Below the pieces are notes generated by a model. It was given only the letters and a program-made list of their open reading frames with translations. It had not been told where the DNA came from and made no database searches. Made by a program: the position numbers and the translations under genes. This document shows positions 49,524-57,658 of a DNA stretch of 64,000 nt, in pieces; positions within the stretch are counted from its first letter, which is position 1; the number at the start of each line of letters is the position of its first letter. This stretch comes from an uncultured Prevotellaceae bacterium (lineage in GTDB: Bacteria; Bacteroidota; Bacteroidia; Bacteroidales; Bacteroidaceae): the NCBI GenBank assembly GCA_937910905.1, contig CALEPV010000066.1:26235-90234 (forward strand), read 5' to 3'.

Positions 49524-50126
49524 ATGTACGAGTTCATTCAGCACTACGGCCTCGACATAGCAACCACTCTGCTGGGCGTGATATACATCGTGTTTGAGTA
49601 TCGCGCCAGCATCTGGCTGTGGCCTGTGGGTGTGCTGATGCCGCTGCTCAACATCTTCCTGTTCTACGACCGGGGTCTATATGCCGACATGTCGATGTCG
49701 GTGTACAGCACCTTGGCTGCGCTCTACGGCTTCCTGCTGTGGCGCTTCGGCAAGAAGAAGGAGCAGGCGGAGCGCCCGATAACGCATATCCCATGGCGCT
49801 CGCTGTCGATAGCCACCGTGGCGTTCCTCACCATCTGGGCCGTCATATACTATCTTCTGGCGCACTACACCAACTCCACGGTGCCGATGACCGACTCGTT
49901 CACCAATGCCCTGGAGATTGTCGGCCTGTGGGCTCTGGCACGCAAGTACGTGGAGCAGTGGTTCATATGGATTCTCATGGACGCCGTGGCAACGGTACTC
50001 TACTTCTACAAGGACATGCCCTTCAAGGGCACCCTTTATGCAGCCTATGTGATCATAGCTGTGGCCGGCTACCGCGAGTGGCTGCGCAAGATGCACACAG
50101 AACAGCAAACGACAACTGCTATATGA
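49524..50126 (+). CDS. pnuT: PnuC-family inner-membrane transporter, probable thiamine transporter PnuT
   Basis: A 200-residue protein with about seven hydrophobic segments of the PnuC/NMN family. Markers are the aromatic ASIWLWPVGVLMPLLNIFLFYDRGLYADM and the C-terminal EQWFIWILMDAVATVLYFYKDM. PnuT members carry thiamine and usually lie next to thiamine riboswitches. It starts 8 bp after the receptor stop and overlaps xseA by 4 bp (ATGA). In many Bacteroidetes a thiamine pyrophosphokinase follows here; it is absent in this window. Confidence 0.87.
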   Translation: MYEFIQHYGLDIATTLLGVIYIVFEYRASIWLWPVGVLMPLLNIFLFYDRGLYADMSMSVYSTLAALYGFLLWRFGKKKEQAERPITHIPWRSLSIATVAFLTIWAVIYYLLAHYTNSTVPMTDSFTNALEIVGLWALARKYVEQWFIWILMDAVATVLYFYKDMPFKGTLYAAYVIIAVAGYREWLRKMHTEQQTTTAI

Positions 50127-51415
50127 CACTCTTCGAGCTCAACAACATCGTTCAACAGGCACTGAAACTCACGCTCGATGACAGCTACTGGGTGGATGCC
50201 GAGGTCAGCGAGGCACGTCTGGCCAGCAACGGCCACTTCTATGTAGAGTTCACTCAGAGCGACACATTCGGGCGGGGCATGGTGGCCAAGGCACGCGGCA
50301 CGATGTGGCGTGCCACCTACGCACGGCTGATGCCCCGCTTCGAGCAGGCTACCGGCGAGCGCCTGCGGGCCGGCATGAAGGTGAGGGTAGAGGTGCAGGT
50401 GGTGTTTCACGAGCTGTATGGCTACTCGCTGAACATCATCGACATCGACCCTGCGTTCACCCTTGGCGACATGGCTCAGCGGCGGCGCGAGATACTGCGC
50501 CAGCTGGAAGCCGACGGCATCATCGAGGACAACCGCTCGCTGCCGCTGCCTGCGCTACTGCAGCGCATAGCAGTGGTGTCGTCGGCCACTGCTGCCGGCT
50601 ACGGCGATTTCTGCAAGCAGCTGACGTCCAACAGCGAGCATCTGGCCTTCGACCTGCGGCTCTTCCCGGCCGTGATGCAGGGGCAGCACGTGGAGCAGAG
50701 CGTGATGGCGGCGCTACAGGAGGTCTGTGCCGACAGCGCGCGATGGGATTGTGTGGTAATCATTCGCGGCGGTGGAGCTACCAGCGACCTGGCCGACTTC
50801 GACAGCTATCCGCTGGCAGCGGCCGTGGCGCAGATGCCGCTGCCGGTCATCGTAGGCATAGGACACGAGCGCGACACCACGGTGCTCGATGTCGTGGCCC
50901 ATACTGCGCTGAAGACCCCCACGGCAGTGGCGGCATTCATCCTGGACCATCAGCTGGCCGCGCTGCAGCGCGTGGAGACCGCCGCCACCACGGTGATGCG
51001 TGCTGCGCGAGAGACAATGCTGCGTGAGCGCAACCGCTTCGAGCTGATGGCACGCACGCTGCCGCAGAGCTTCCTGCTGCGCTGCGAGCGTGAGCATCGC
51101 CGCATAGACGGCCTCATGCAGTCCCTGCCACACACGGTGAAGATGCGCTGTGAGCGCGAGCGGAGCCGGCTGGACAATGTGGAGCAGGGGATGAAGCGCA
51201 CGGCCAGTACACGCCTGCAGCAAGCCGCGATGCAGCTGCAGCTGCTGGAACAGCGCTGTCAGGCTCTCGACCCGCAGGTGCAGCTGAACCGCGGCTACTC
51301 GCTCACCTACCACGACGGACGCCTGTTGCGCACAGCCGCAGGCCTGCACGACGGCGATGCCATTGCCACACGCCTGGCCGACGGGGTGCTGCACACGGTG
51401 GTCAGACAGCCTTAG
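50123..51415 (+). CDS. xseA: Exodeoxyribonuclease VII large subunit
   Basis: XseA (430 residues) is the catalytic subunit of ExoVII. The N-terminal OB-fold includes YWVDAEVSEARLASNGHFYVEF. The catalytic domain has VVIIRGGGATSDLADFDSYPLA and GIGHERDTTVLDVVAHTALKTPTAVAAF. A long coiled coil precedes the C-terminal LNRGYSLTYHDGR. The start MTLFELNN at 50123 overlaps the pnuT stop; the longer frame from 49619 is pnuT read out of frame. xseB is not found in the 88 bp that follow. Confidence 0.94.
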   Translation: MTLFELNNIVQQALKLTLDDSYWVDAEVSEARLASNGHFYVEFTQSDTFGRGMVAKARGTMWRATYARLMPRFEQATGERLRAGMKVRVEVQVVFHELYGYSLNIIDIDPAFTLGDMAQRRREILRQLEADGIIEDNRSLPLPALLQRIAVVSSATAAGYGDFCKQLTSNSEHLAFDLRLFPAVMQGQHVEQSVMAALQEVCADSARWDCVVIIRGGGATSDLADFDSYPLAAAVAQMPLPVIVGIGHERDTTVLDVVAHTALKTPTAVAAFILDHQLAALQRVETAATTVMRAARETMLRERNRFELMARTLPQSFLLRCEREHRRIDGLMQSLPHTVKMRCERERSRLDNVEQGMKRTASTRLQQAAMQLQLLEQRCQALDPQVQLNRGYSLTYHDGRLLRTAAGLHDGDAIATRLADGVLHTVVRQP

Positions 51416-51471
51416 GCGTTAATATCTGTTATAAGTTGGGCGCACAAGGGTGTTGTGTTGAGCAGAGTTGT

Positions 51472-51479
51472 TAACTTTG
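51472..51479 (+). promoter_or_regulatory. -7 promoter box for the DUF1573 gene
   Basis: TAACTTTG lies 24 bp before the DUF1573 start codon. Confidence 0.5.
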
Positions 51480-51503
51480 CAAGTCAACCGTAACCAAACA
51501 GCT

Positions 51504-52583
51504 ATGACCTTACGACGCACAGCATCAGCAATAGCTATATATACATTCTTTATTGTTCTGTCTGCGGTAGCCCAGCCACGCGTGGAGGTGGTCAACGACA
51601 TCGTGAACATGGGCGAGGTGATGTACCGCACCCCGCGCGTGGCGACTTTCGAGCTGCGCAACGTGGGTACAGAACCCATGCACATCACGGCTGTGAACCC
51701 CTCGTGCGGCTGCACTAAGGTGGCCTACGAGCAGGGCGAGGTGGCAGCTGGAGCCAGTACGCGCATCACTGCCGAGTACGACGCACGGCTGCTGGGCACG
51801 TTCCAGAAGGAGCTGGAGGTGTACACCGACGGTGCTGCCGAGCCTCTCTACCTGACGTTGCAGGGCCGTGTGGTGGCCACGATGACCGACTATTCGGGCT
51901 CGTTCCCCTACGACCTGGGTGCCGTGAAGCTGTCGGCTGCAGAGGTGGAGTTCGACGACGTGAACCTGGGCGACCGCCCTGTGGTGGAGCTGCAGGTGGT
52001 CAATGTGTCGCGCCACAGCTACACGCCGCAGCTGATGCATCTGCCACCCTACATCGAAGCCAAATACATACCCGAGCGTCTGGCAGGCGGGCGTGTGGGA
52101 CGTATACAGCTCAAGCTGAACAGCGATCAGCTGAAGAGCTACGGCCTCACGCAGACCACTGTCTACCTGGCTCGCCAGCCGGGCGACAAGGTCAGCACGG
52201 ACAATGAAATCAGCGTGTCGGCCGTGCTGCTGCCGGCATTTGCCCACCTCTCGGCTGCCGAGATGGCCGCTGCACCGCACATGGAGCTCTCGGAGGACAG
52301 CCTCGACATGGGCGCCATGAAGGGCAAGAAAAAGCTCTCGCGCACCATCACCGTGAGGAACACGGGGCAGTCGCCGCTCATCGTGAGCAGCGTGCAGGTC
52401 TACGGCAAGGCGCTGGGCGTGAGCCTGTCGAACCGCACCGTAGAGGCTGGGCAGACGGCCAAGCTGAAGATTACGGCCTATCAGCAGTACGTGGCTACGG
52501 CCAAGACCATGCCGCGCGTGCTGCTCATCACCAACGACCCGTCGTGGCCGAAGCATACGATAAGAGTGAACGTAACGAAATAA
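51504..52583 (+). CDS. Secreted DUF1573 protein
   Basis: A 359-residue exported protein with a signal peptide (MTLRRTASAIAIYTFFIVLS). Three immunoglobulin-like beta segments follow. The first is the classic DUF1573 domain: FELRNVGTEPMHITAVNPSCGCTKV with the conserved CGCT motif. A similar FRxxTVRNTGQSPLIVSS pattern recurs in the third segment. The fold suggests a periplasmic or surface scaffold, but the function of DUF1573 is not known. The start at 51504 begins the signal peptide. It lies 7 bp before meaB. Confidence 0.85.
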   Translation: MTLRRTASAIAIYTFFIVLSAVAQPRVEVVNDIVNMGEVMYRTPRVATFELRNVGTEPMHITAVNPSCGCTKVAYEQGEVAAGASTRITAEYDARLLGTFQKELEVYTDGAAEPLYLTLQGRVVATMTDYSGSFPYDLGAVKLSAAEVEFDDVNLGDRPVVELQVVNVSRHSYTPQLMHLPPYIEAKYIPERLAGGRVGRIQLKLNSDQLKSYGLTQTTVYLARQPGDKVSTDNEISVSAVLLPAFAHLSAAEMAAAPHMELSEDSLDMGAMKGKKKLSRTITVRNTGQSPLIVSSVQVYGKALGVSLSNRTVEAGQTAKLKITAYQQYVATAKTMPRVLLITNDPSWPKHTIRVNVTK

Positions 52584-52590
52584 TCCCGAT

Positions 52591-53688
52591 ATGGAACACC
52601 CCGAGAACAACGAAGAGTATAAGGGTCTGACCGTGAACAGCGGCATTGAGCAGCCCTCAATCCTCAACCCGTATCTGCAGCGCAACCGTTTCCGCAGGCG
52701 CCAGCTGACGGTCGACGACTACGTTGATGGTATACTCAGTGGCAACGTGACCATACTGGGTCAGGCCGTGACGCTCATCGAGAGTACCAACCCGCAGCAT
52801 CAGGCTGTGGCACAGGAGGTGATAGAGCGCTGCCTGCCACACAGCGGGCGCTCGGTGCGCATAGGCATCAGCGGCGTACCGGGAGCGGGCAAGAGTACCA
52901 GTATAGATGAGTTCGGACTGCATGTGCTCAACGAGCATGGCGGCAAACTGGCTGTGTTGGCCATCGACCCGAGCTCGGAGAAGACCAAGGGAAGCATACT
53001 CGGCGACAAGACGCGCATGGAGAAGCTCAGCGTACACCCCGACTCATTCATACGCCCCAGCCCCTCGGCCGGCTCCTTGGGCGGTGTGGCCCGCAAGACC
53101 CGCGAGACCATCATACTGTGCGAGGCGGCGGGCTTTGACAAGATATTCGTGGAGACCGTGGGCGTAGGCCAGAGCGAGACAGCCTGCCACTCGATGGTCG
53201 ACTTCTTCCTCGTGATACAGCTGGCAGGTACCGGCGACGAGCTGCAAGGCATCAAGCGCGGCATCATGGAGATGGCCGACGGCATAGCCATCAACAAGTG
53301 CGACGGCGACAATGTGGAGCGCTGCCAGCTGGCGGCCACGCAGTTCCGCAACGCCCTGCACCTCTTCCCGATGCCCGAAAGCGGCTGGATGCCCAGGGTG
53401 CAGTGCTACTCAGGCTTCTACGGACTGGGCATCAAGGAGCTGTGGGACGGTATCTACGAGTACATCGACTTCGTGCGCGGGAACGGCTACTTCGAGCATC
53501 GGCGCGCGGAGCAGGCCAAGTACTGGATGTACGAGAGCATCAACGAGCAGTTGCGCAACGGCTTCTACAATAACGAGACGATAGCCTCGCTGCTGCCGCG
53601 CGCCGAGCAAGCGGTGCTTGACGGACAGAAGACATCCTTCGTCGCAGCCAAGCAGTTGCTCGATGCCTACTTCGCCCTGCTGAAATAG
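52591..53688 (+). CDS. meaB: Methylmalonyl-CoA mutase-associated GTPase MeaB
   Basis: MeaB (365 residues) is the G3E-family GTPase that protects and loads B12 on methylmalonyl-CoA mutase. The P-loop is GISGVPGAGKSTSIDEF. Switch regions include DPSSEKTKGSILGDKTRM and ETVGVGQSE, and the NKCDGDN base-specificity motif is present. The N-terminal helical region and C-terminal dimer arm match the family. mutA and mutB are not adjacent; they are often beside meaB. Its stop lies 22 bp before repeat array 5. Confidence 0.94.
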   Translation: MEHPENNEEYKGLTVNSGIEQPSILNPYLQRNRFRRRQLTVDDYVDGILSGNVTILGQAVTLIESTNPQHQAVAQEVIERCLPHSGRSVRIGISGVPGAGKSTSIDEFGLHVLNEHGGKLAVLAIDPSSEKTKGSILGDKTRMEKLSVHPDSFIRPSPSAGSLGGVARKTRETIILCEAAGFDKIFVETVGVGQSETACHSMVDFFLVIQLAGTGDELQGIKRGIMEMADGIAINKCDGDNVERCQLAATQFRNALHLFPMPESGWMPRVQCYSGFYGLGIKELWDGIYEYIDFVRGNGYFEHRRAEQAKYWMYESINEQLRNGFYNNETIASLLPRAEQAVLDGQKTSFVAAKQLLDAYFALLK

Positions 53689-53706
53689 GCATTCTGAAGG
53701 ATAAAA

Positions 53707-53793
53707 AGTTGCACCGCGGTCCAGCAATAGTTGGACCGCGGTGCAACTGTTGTTGCAGCACGCTGCAAGTGTCGCTGCAGCACGCTGCAACTT
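53707..53793. repeat. 22-bp palindromic repeat array, locus 5 (meaB/ispH convergent gap)
   Basis: Four units with cores at 53711, 53733, 53755 and 53777: GCACCGCGGTCC, GGACCGCGGTGC, GCAGCACGCTGC and GCAGCACGCTGC. Units 1 and 2 form a perfect 17-bp stem (53707-53723 with 53732-53748) around an 8-nt loop, although neither unit is a perfect palindrome. Outward-facing T runs (AACTTTTT and AACTTT) flank the array. Confidence 0.93.
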
Positions 53794-53837
53794 TATGCTG
53801 TAGTATGGTGCGTGTGCTGGTTGTTGTGCGGTGCGCG

Positions 53838-54731
53838 TCAATGCGCGGTGCAGAGCTGCTCCACGCGGGCCTTGCACTGCTCCATGAGCCACTTCGGTGT
53901 AGAGGTGGCGCCGCAGATGCCGATGCTCACATCCTGCAGGCTGGTGGCGGCAGCGGAGGCGCGGAACATGGACTCGTCGATGCTCTCCGGCGAGTCGATC
54001 ATATAGGAACGTAGGTTCACCTTGAGGCACTCGTCGAACAGCACGCGGCCGTTGCTGCTCTTCTGTCCGCACACGAAGAGTACCACGTCGTGGCGGGCGG
54101 CGAACTCGCGTATGTGGGGCATACGGTTGGCCACCTGGCGGCAGATGGTGTCGGCGTAGGTGAAGTGGGCAGTGGGTGAGATGTGCTGCTGGATGTAATC
54201 CACTATCTTGCGGAAGTCGCCCAGCGACTTGGTGGTCTGCGAGTACAGGGCAATGTCGCGGTTGAAGTCCAGTCGCGCCACGTCATCGGGGTGCTCCAGC
54301 ACTATGGCTGTGCCCTCTGTCTGCCCCACGAGGCCCAGCACCTCGGCATGTCCGCGCTTGCCGAAAATCACGATTTGGCGGGTGTGCTGCACATCGCTGT
54401 CGTACTCGCGCTTGATGCGCTCCTGCAGATGCAGCACCACGGGACAGGTGGCATCGATGATGTTGATGTTGTTGCGGCGTGCCTGCTCGTAGGTGGTAGG
54501 TGGTTCGCCGTGGGCCCGCAGCAGCACGTTGGCATCGCGCAGCTGGGCAAACTGCTCGTGGTTGATGGTGCGCAGCCCCAAGGCATCCAGCCGCTGCACC
54601 TCGCGCCCGTTGTGCACGATGTCGCCCAGACAGTAGAGCTGCTGCCCTCGGGCCAGCTCCTCCTCGGCCTTGCCGATGGCGCGCGTCACGCCGTGGCAGA
54701 AGCCGCTGCCGCTGTCAATCTCGATGGTCAT
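53838..54731 (-). CDS. ispH: 4-hydroxy-3-methylbut-2-enyl diphosphate reductase IspH
   Basis: IspH (297 residues) catalyses the last step of the MEP isoprenoid pathway with a [4Fe-4S] cluster. The three cluster cysteines are in GFCHGVTRAI, DATCPVVLHLQ and IGICGATSTPKWL. The substrate histidine and Glu motifs are LLRAHGEPP and ATCPVV, with TSLQDVSIG near the C-terminus. The ATG overlaps the cmk stop by 4 bp (ATGA), so the two are translationally coupled. It converges on meaB across repeat array 5. Confidence 0.94.
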   Translation of the reverse strand: MTIEIDSGSGFCHGVTRAIGKAEEELARGQQLYCLGDIVHNGREVQRLDALGLRTINHEQFAQLRDANVLLRAHGEPPTTYEQARRNNINIIDATCPVVLHLQERIKREYDSDVQHTRQIVIFGKRGHAEVLGLVGQTEGTAIVLEHPDDVARLDFNRDIALYSQTTKSLGDFRKIVDYIQQHISPTAHFTYADTICRQVANRMPHIREFAARHDVVLFVCGQKSSNGRVLFDECLKVNLRSYMIDSPESIDESMFRASAAATSLQDVSIGICGATSTPKWLMEQCKARVEQLCTAH

Positions 54732-55420
54732 CGGGCGATTCTCTCCTTAAACCGCTCCAGCAGCCACTCTCTCTGCTCGTCCTTGGTCATGTGCGAGTTG
54801 TCCAGCACCAGGGCATCGTCGGCTTGGCGCAGCGGATTGACGGCGCGGGTGGAGTCGATGTGGTCGCGCTCGCGCAGGTTGCGCAGCACGGCGTCGAAGT
54901 CTGGCTGCTGGCCCTTGGCCTTGAGCTCGTCGAAGCGGCGCTGTGCGCGAATCTCGTCGGAGGCGGTGACGAAGAACTTCAGCTCTGCGTGCGGGAACAC
55001 GGCTGTGCCTATGTCGCGCCCGTCCATCACTATGCCGCCGGCCTCGCCCATCTGCTGCTGCAGGCGGGTCATGGCCTCGCGCACGAAGGGCAGGGCAGCC
55101 ACGTGGCTCACCAGATTGCTCACCTCCATGGTGCGTATGGCTGCCTCGACGCACTCTCCGTTGAGGTACGTGTCGGGCTGGCCGCTGGTGGGGTTAAGGC
55201 TGAACGACACTTCCACCTGCGGCATCTGTGCCTCCAGCTCAGCTGTGCGCACTGTACCGTCGGCGCTGATGAGCTCGTGCTGCATGGCGTAGAGCGTGCA
55301 GGCACGGTACATGGCTCCGCTGTCAACGTAGATGTAGCCTATCTCGCGTGCCAAATCCTTGGCCATCGTGCTCTTGCCGCACGATGAATGGCCGTCGATG
55401 GCGATGGTGATTTTCTTCAT
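54728..55420 (-). CDS. cmk: Cytidylate kinase
   Basis: Cmk (230 residues) phosphorylates CMP and dCMP. Walker A is IDGHSSCGKSTMAKDLA. The base-site segment is YVDSGAMYRACTLYAM, and the NMP-binding and lid regions include VSHVAALPFVREAMTRLQQ and GGIVMDGRDIGTAVFPHA. The C-terminal region with RDHIDSTRAVNPL is typical. It is the upstream gene of a two-gene unit with ispH, and lies 9 bp downstream of the porQ stop on the same strand. Confidence 0.95.
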   Translation of the reverse strand: MKKITIAIDGHSSCGKSTMAKDLAREIGYIYVDSGAMYRACTLYAMQHELISADGTVRTAELEAQMPQVEVSFSLNPTSGQPDTYLNGECVEAAIRTMEVSNLVSHVAALPFVREAMTRLQQQMGEAGGIVMDGRDIGTAVFPHAELKFFVTASDEIRAQRRFDELKAKGQQPDFDAVLRNLRERDHIDSTRAVNPLRQADDALVLDNSHMTKDEQREWLLERFKERIAR

Positions 55421-55429
55421 TATATGTAT

Positions 55430-56416
55430 TTACAGATTATACTGTGCAGATAGCATCAGTGTGGATGTTGATACGTGGTACTTCGCATACGACACCCCCA
55501 CCTTGAAACGCTTCAAGTTCAGGCCGGCGCCCAGACTCAGACCTGCACCGTGGCTGCTGCCGGCGGCCTTGAGCTCGCGGGCACGGCGGCAGTTGAAGCC
55601 TCCGGCCACGTAGAACTGCTCCGACAGCAACAGGTCCACGCCCAGCACAAAGTGGTTCAGCAGTATGTGGCCTGCACCCTCCTTGCCGTCGGGGTTGTAG
55701 TAGTCGCGTGCGCGCCAACGTGTCAGGTCAGTCATCGTGACGGAGAATCGGAATGGGGCGTTCTCCAGCCGCTTTGTGAAGCCGGCGCGAAGGTCGAATG
55801 GCAGGCGCTCGCTGTGGTCGGCGAAGCGCTTCACCTGACCGCCCAGATTGGCTGCTACCAGCGAAGCCGAGAAGTCGTGGTCCTCATCGAACATATTGAG
55901 GCCAAGGTCCACGGCCAGCGCCAGCGAAGAGTACTCGCCGTACTTGGAGTACACCATCTTGCCTGTGGCACCGCCGGAGAGAAACTCCGACAGCACGTAG
56001 GAGTAGCCGCCGCTGATAGCCATGTCGAGCGATGAGAATGTGCCCAGCTCGGCACCGTTGACATCGGTCTCGGTCATGCTGCCATAGCTCACGAACTGTG
56101 CGCCCATGCCCCATGTGCCACGCTCGCTGGCTGCCTGCGTCCATGCGGCATTGCCGGCCTTGACGCCGCTCATGTAGGACATCGCACCGAGGGCTATGGC
56201 GCGGTCGGACGCGTTCGACATGAGTGCCGGATTGTGCAGCAGCAGCGCTGCATCGTCATCGGGCAGGCTGACGTTGGCTCCGCCCAGGGCCATGACGTGG
56301 GCCGAGGTGGGCAGCGAGAGGAAATGGTATATCGACGTGCTCTCGCCCTGCGCCTGTGCCGACTGCACAAACAGGGAACAAAGGAGCAGCAAAACAATGT
56401 GTCTGAACTGATTCAT
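55430..56416 (-). CDS. porQ: PorQ-like type IX secretion system protein
   Basis: A 328-residue outer-membrane beta-barrel protein of the PorQ/PorV (FadL-like) type. It has a signal peptide (MNQFRHIVLLLLCSLFVQSAQA). The characteristic start of the mature protein is YHFLSLPTSAHVMALGGANVSLPDDDAALLLHNPALM. The end is strand-rich, with the terminal YAKYHVSTSTLMLSAQYNL. In Porphyromonas, PorQ is needed for type IX secretion, probably in surface attachment. The ATG at 56416 starts the signal peptide; in-frame codons upstream include the promoter. Its own promoter lies just upstream. Confidence 0.88.
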   Translation of the reverse strand: MNQFRHIVLLLLCSLFVQSAQAQGESTSIYHFLSLPTSAHVMALGGANVSLPDDDAALLLHNPALMSNASDRAIALGAMSYMSGVKAGNAAWTQAASERGTWGMGAQFVSYGSMTETDVNGAELGTFSSLDMAISGGYSYVLSEFLSGGATGKMVYSKYGEYSSLALAVDLGLNMFDEDHDFSASLVAANLGGQVKRFADHSERLPFDLRAGFTKRLENAPFRFSVTMTDLTRWRARDYYNPDGKEGAGHILLNHFVLGVDLLLSEQFYVAGGFNCRRARELKAAGSSHGAGLSLGAGLNLKRFKVGVSYAKYHVSTSTLMLSAQYNL

Positions 56417-56476
56417 GGAGTGTTTTTGATTCGGCCTTTGCGGAGTAGAACCCATGTCGGGGCACGGAATCGCTGG

Positions 56477-56484
56477 CAAAGGTA
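56477..56484 (-). promoter_or_regulatory. porQ promoter, -7 box
   Basis: The minus strand reads TACCTTTG, 61 bp upstream of the porQ ATG. It is divergent from the tonB promoter at 56611. Confidence 0.55.
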
Positions 56485-56610
56485 GGCATTTAACTGATAT
56501 TATAACGTAACGGAGGCCCCTTTTGACGTGCAGAACAACCATTTTTGTGAAAAAAATGCACCTTGGCCAAAAAAAAGTGGCAAACGAAACAGCGTGTCAA
56601 GAAAAAGTGC

Positions 56611-56618
56611 TACTTTTG
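56611..56618 (+). promoter_or_regulatory. tonB promoter, -7 box
   Basis: TACTTTTG fits the -7 consensus and lies 45 bp before the tonB ATG, in an A-rich leader. Confidence 0.55.
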
Positions 56619-56662
56619 TGCGTTCAAGCACTGAAACGAATCAATAAAAGCAAGATAACTGT

Positions 56663-57379
56663 ATGGAACAAGTACAATCTATGACCGATGAGTTGCGCGG
56701 TCAGCGATGGACCAGTATTCTGCTGGGCTATGTGTTGGTTCTCGCCATCATGTTCGTCGCATTCGAGTACACGCAGCGCGAGGTAGAGAAGCAAGAACAG
56801 GAGAAAATCTTTGAGAGCATCACCGTGGAGGAGGAAATGATTCCTATCACCACGCAGAAAGTCGAGCTCGCTCCTCCACCACCAGCACCTAAGGAGGTGG
56901 AAGTGATCAACATCGTTGAGGATGAGCAGGAGATTCAGGAGGAAGAGGTGAACACCAGCGAGGAAATGAACCAGGCTGTATCGTCTGTTCATGCCGATGG
57001 TGCACATGCAGTGGTTGCTGCAGCTCCTGTGCTCGGTCCTGTGCGTGAGGAAGGCGACGACGACAACATCTACGAGGTCGTGGAGGCCAACGCCGAGTTC
57101 CCCGGTGGTGAGGCTGCCTGCGTGCGCTGGCTTTCAGAGCACATCAAGTATCCGGCCATCGCACTTGAGCAGGGCATCAAGGGTCGTGTGGTTGTGCAGT
57201 TCGTGGTCAACAAGGACGGTTCTATTCAGGACGTGAAGGTGCTCCGTTCGCCAGACCCATCACTCTCCAAGGAGGCTGAGCGCGTGGTGAAGGAGATGCC
57301 TAAGTGGAAGCCTGCACGCCAGGGCAACAAGACCGTGCGTTCACGCTTCAACCTGCCAGTGAACTTCACAATCCGATAA
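56663..57379 (+). CDS. tonB: TonB energy-transducing protein
   Basis: A 238-residue TonB. A cytoplasmic N-terminus of about 18 residues is followed by one transmembrane helix (about 19-36). A periplasmic spacer starts with Glu/Lys-rich sequence, then a short proline run (APPPPAPK), then a very acidic stretch (EDEQEIQEEEVNTSEEMN). The C-terminal TonB domain (about 150-238) has NAEFPGGEAACVRWLSEHIKYPAIA, the GRVVVQFVVNKDGSI core and the ending RFNLPVNFTIR. It would pass the energy of ExbB/ExbD to outer-membrane receptors. exbB and two exbD genes lie 2.2 kb downstream, separated by a prenyl synthase and tatD. Confidence 0.93.
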   Translation: MEQVQSMTDELRGQRWTSILLGYVLVLAIMFVAFEYTQREVEKQEQEKIFESITVEEEMIPITTQKVELAPPPPAPKEVEVINIVEDEQEIQEEEVNTSEEMNQAVSSVHADGAHAVVAAAPVLGPVREEGDDDNIYEVVEANAEFPGGEAACVRWLSEHIKYPAIALEQGIKGRVVVQFVVNKDGSIQDVKVLRSPDPSLSKEAERVVKEMPKWKPARQGNKTVRSRFNLPVNFTIR

Positions 57380-57498
57380 GGGCGCTGTAGTAGTTCCGCT
57401 AAGGGCGCTGCTTCAACAGGTCACCCTTGGTTGGTTCTGCGAGGTTTGCCCTCGCAGCCTCCCCATCAGCAAAACAGGCTGCCAGCCCAGAACCATAA

Positions 57499-57530
57499 GA
57501 GGCTGCGCTGACACGGCTCAGCGCAGCCTC
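57499..57530 (+). terminator. Hairpin after tonB
   Basis: A perfect 13-bp stem, GAGGCTGCGCTGA with TCAGCGCAGCCTC, has a 6-nt loop and is followed by GCTATTTC, only a weak T run. It lies 120 bp after the tonB stop in a 279-bp gap before the prenyl synthase gene. The rest of that gap shows nothing I recognise apart from the AT-rich motif at 57635. Confidence 0.65.
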
Positions 57531-57658
57531 GCTATTTCTGCTACCCCCGTTTCTGCTCTGCCCCCATCCGTTGAGATACCGTTCCCTCCCCGTGGATACC
57601 TTGTACCTTGTCCCCTTTATCCCCCTGCTCCCTATACCTTATATAATATATAATACAG

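Noticed and set aside
49619..50122. Upstream extension of xseA
   Set aside because: This part is pnuT read in another frame; the xseA family start fits the ATG at 50123 that overlaps the pnuT stop.
10200..53793. The 22-bp arrays as CRISPR arrays
   Set aside because: The period is too short, there are no unique spacers of regular length, units vary internally, and no cas gene is present.
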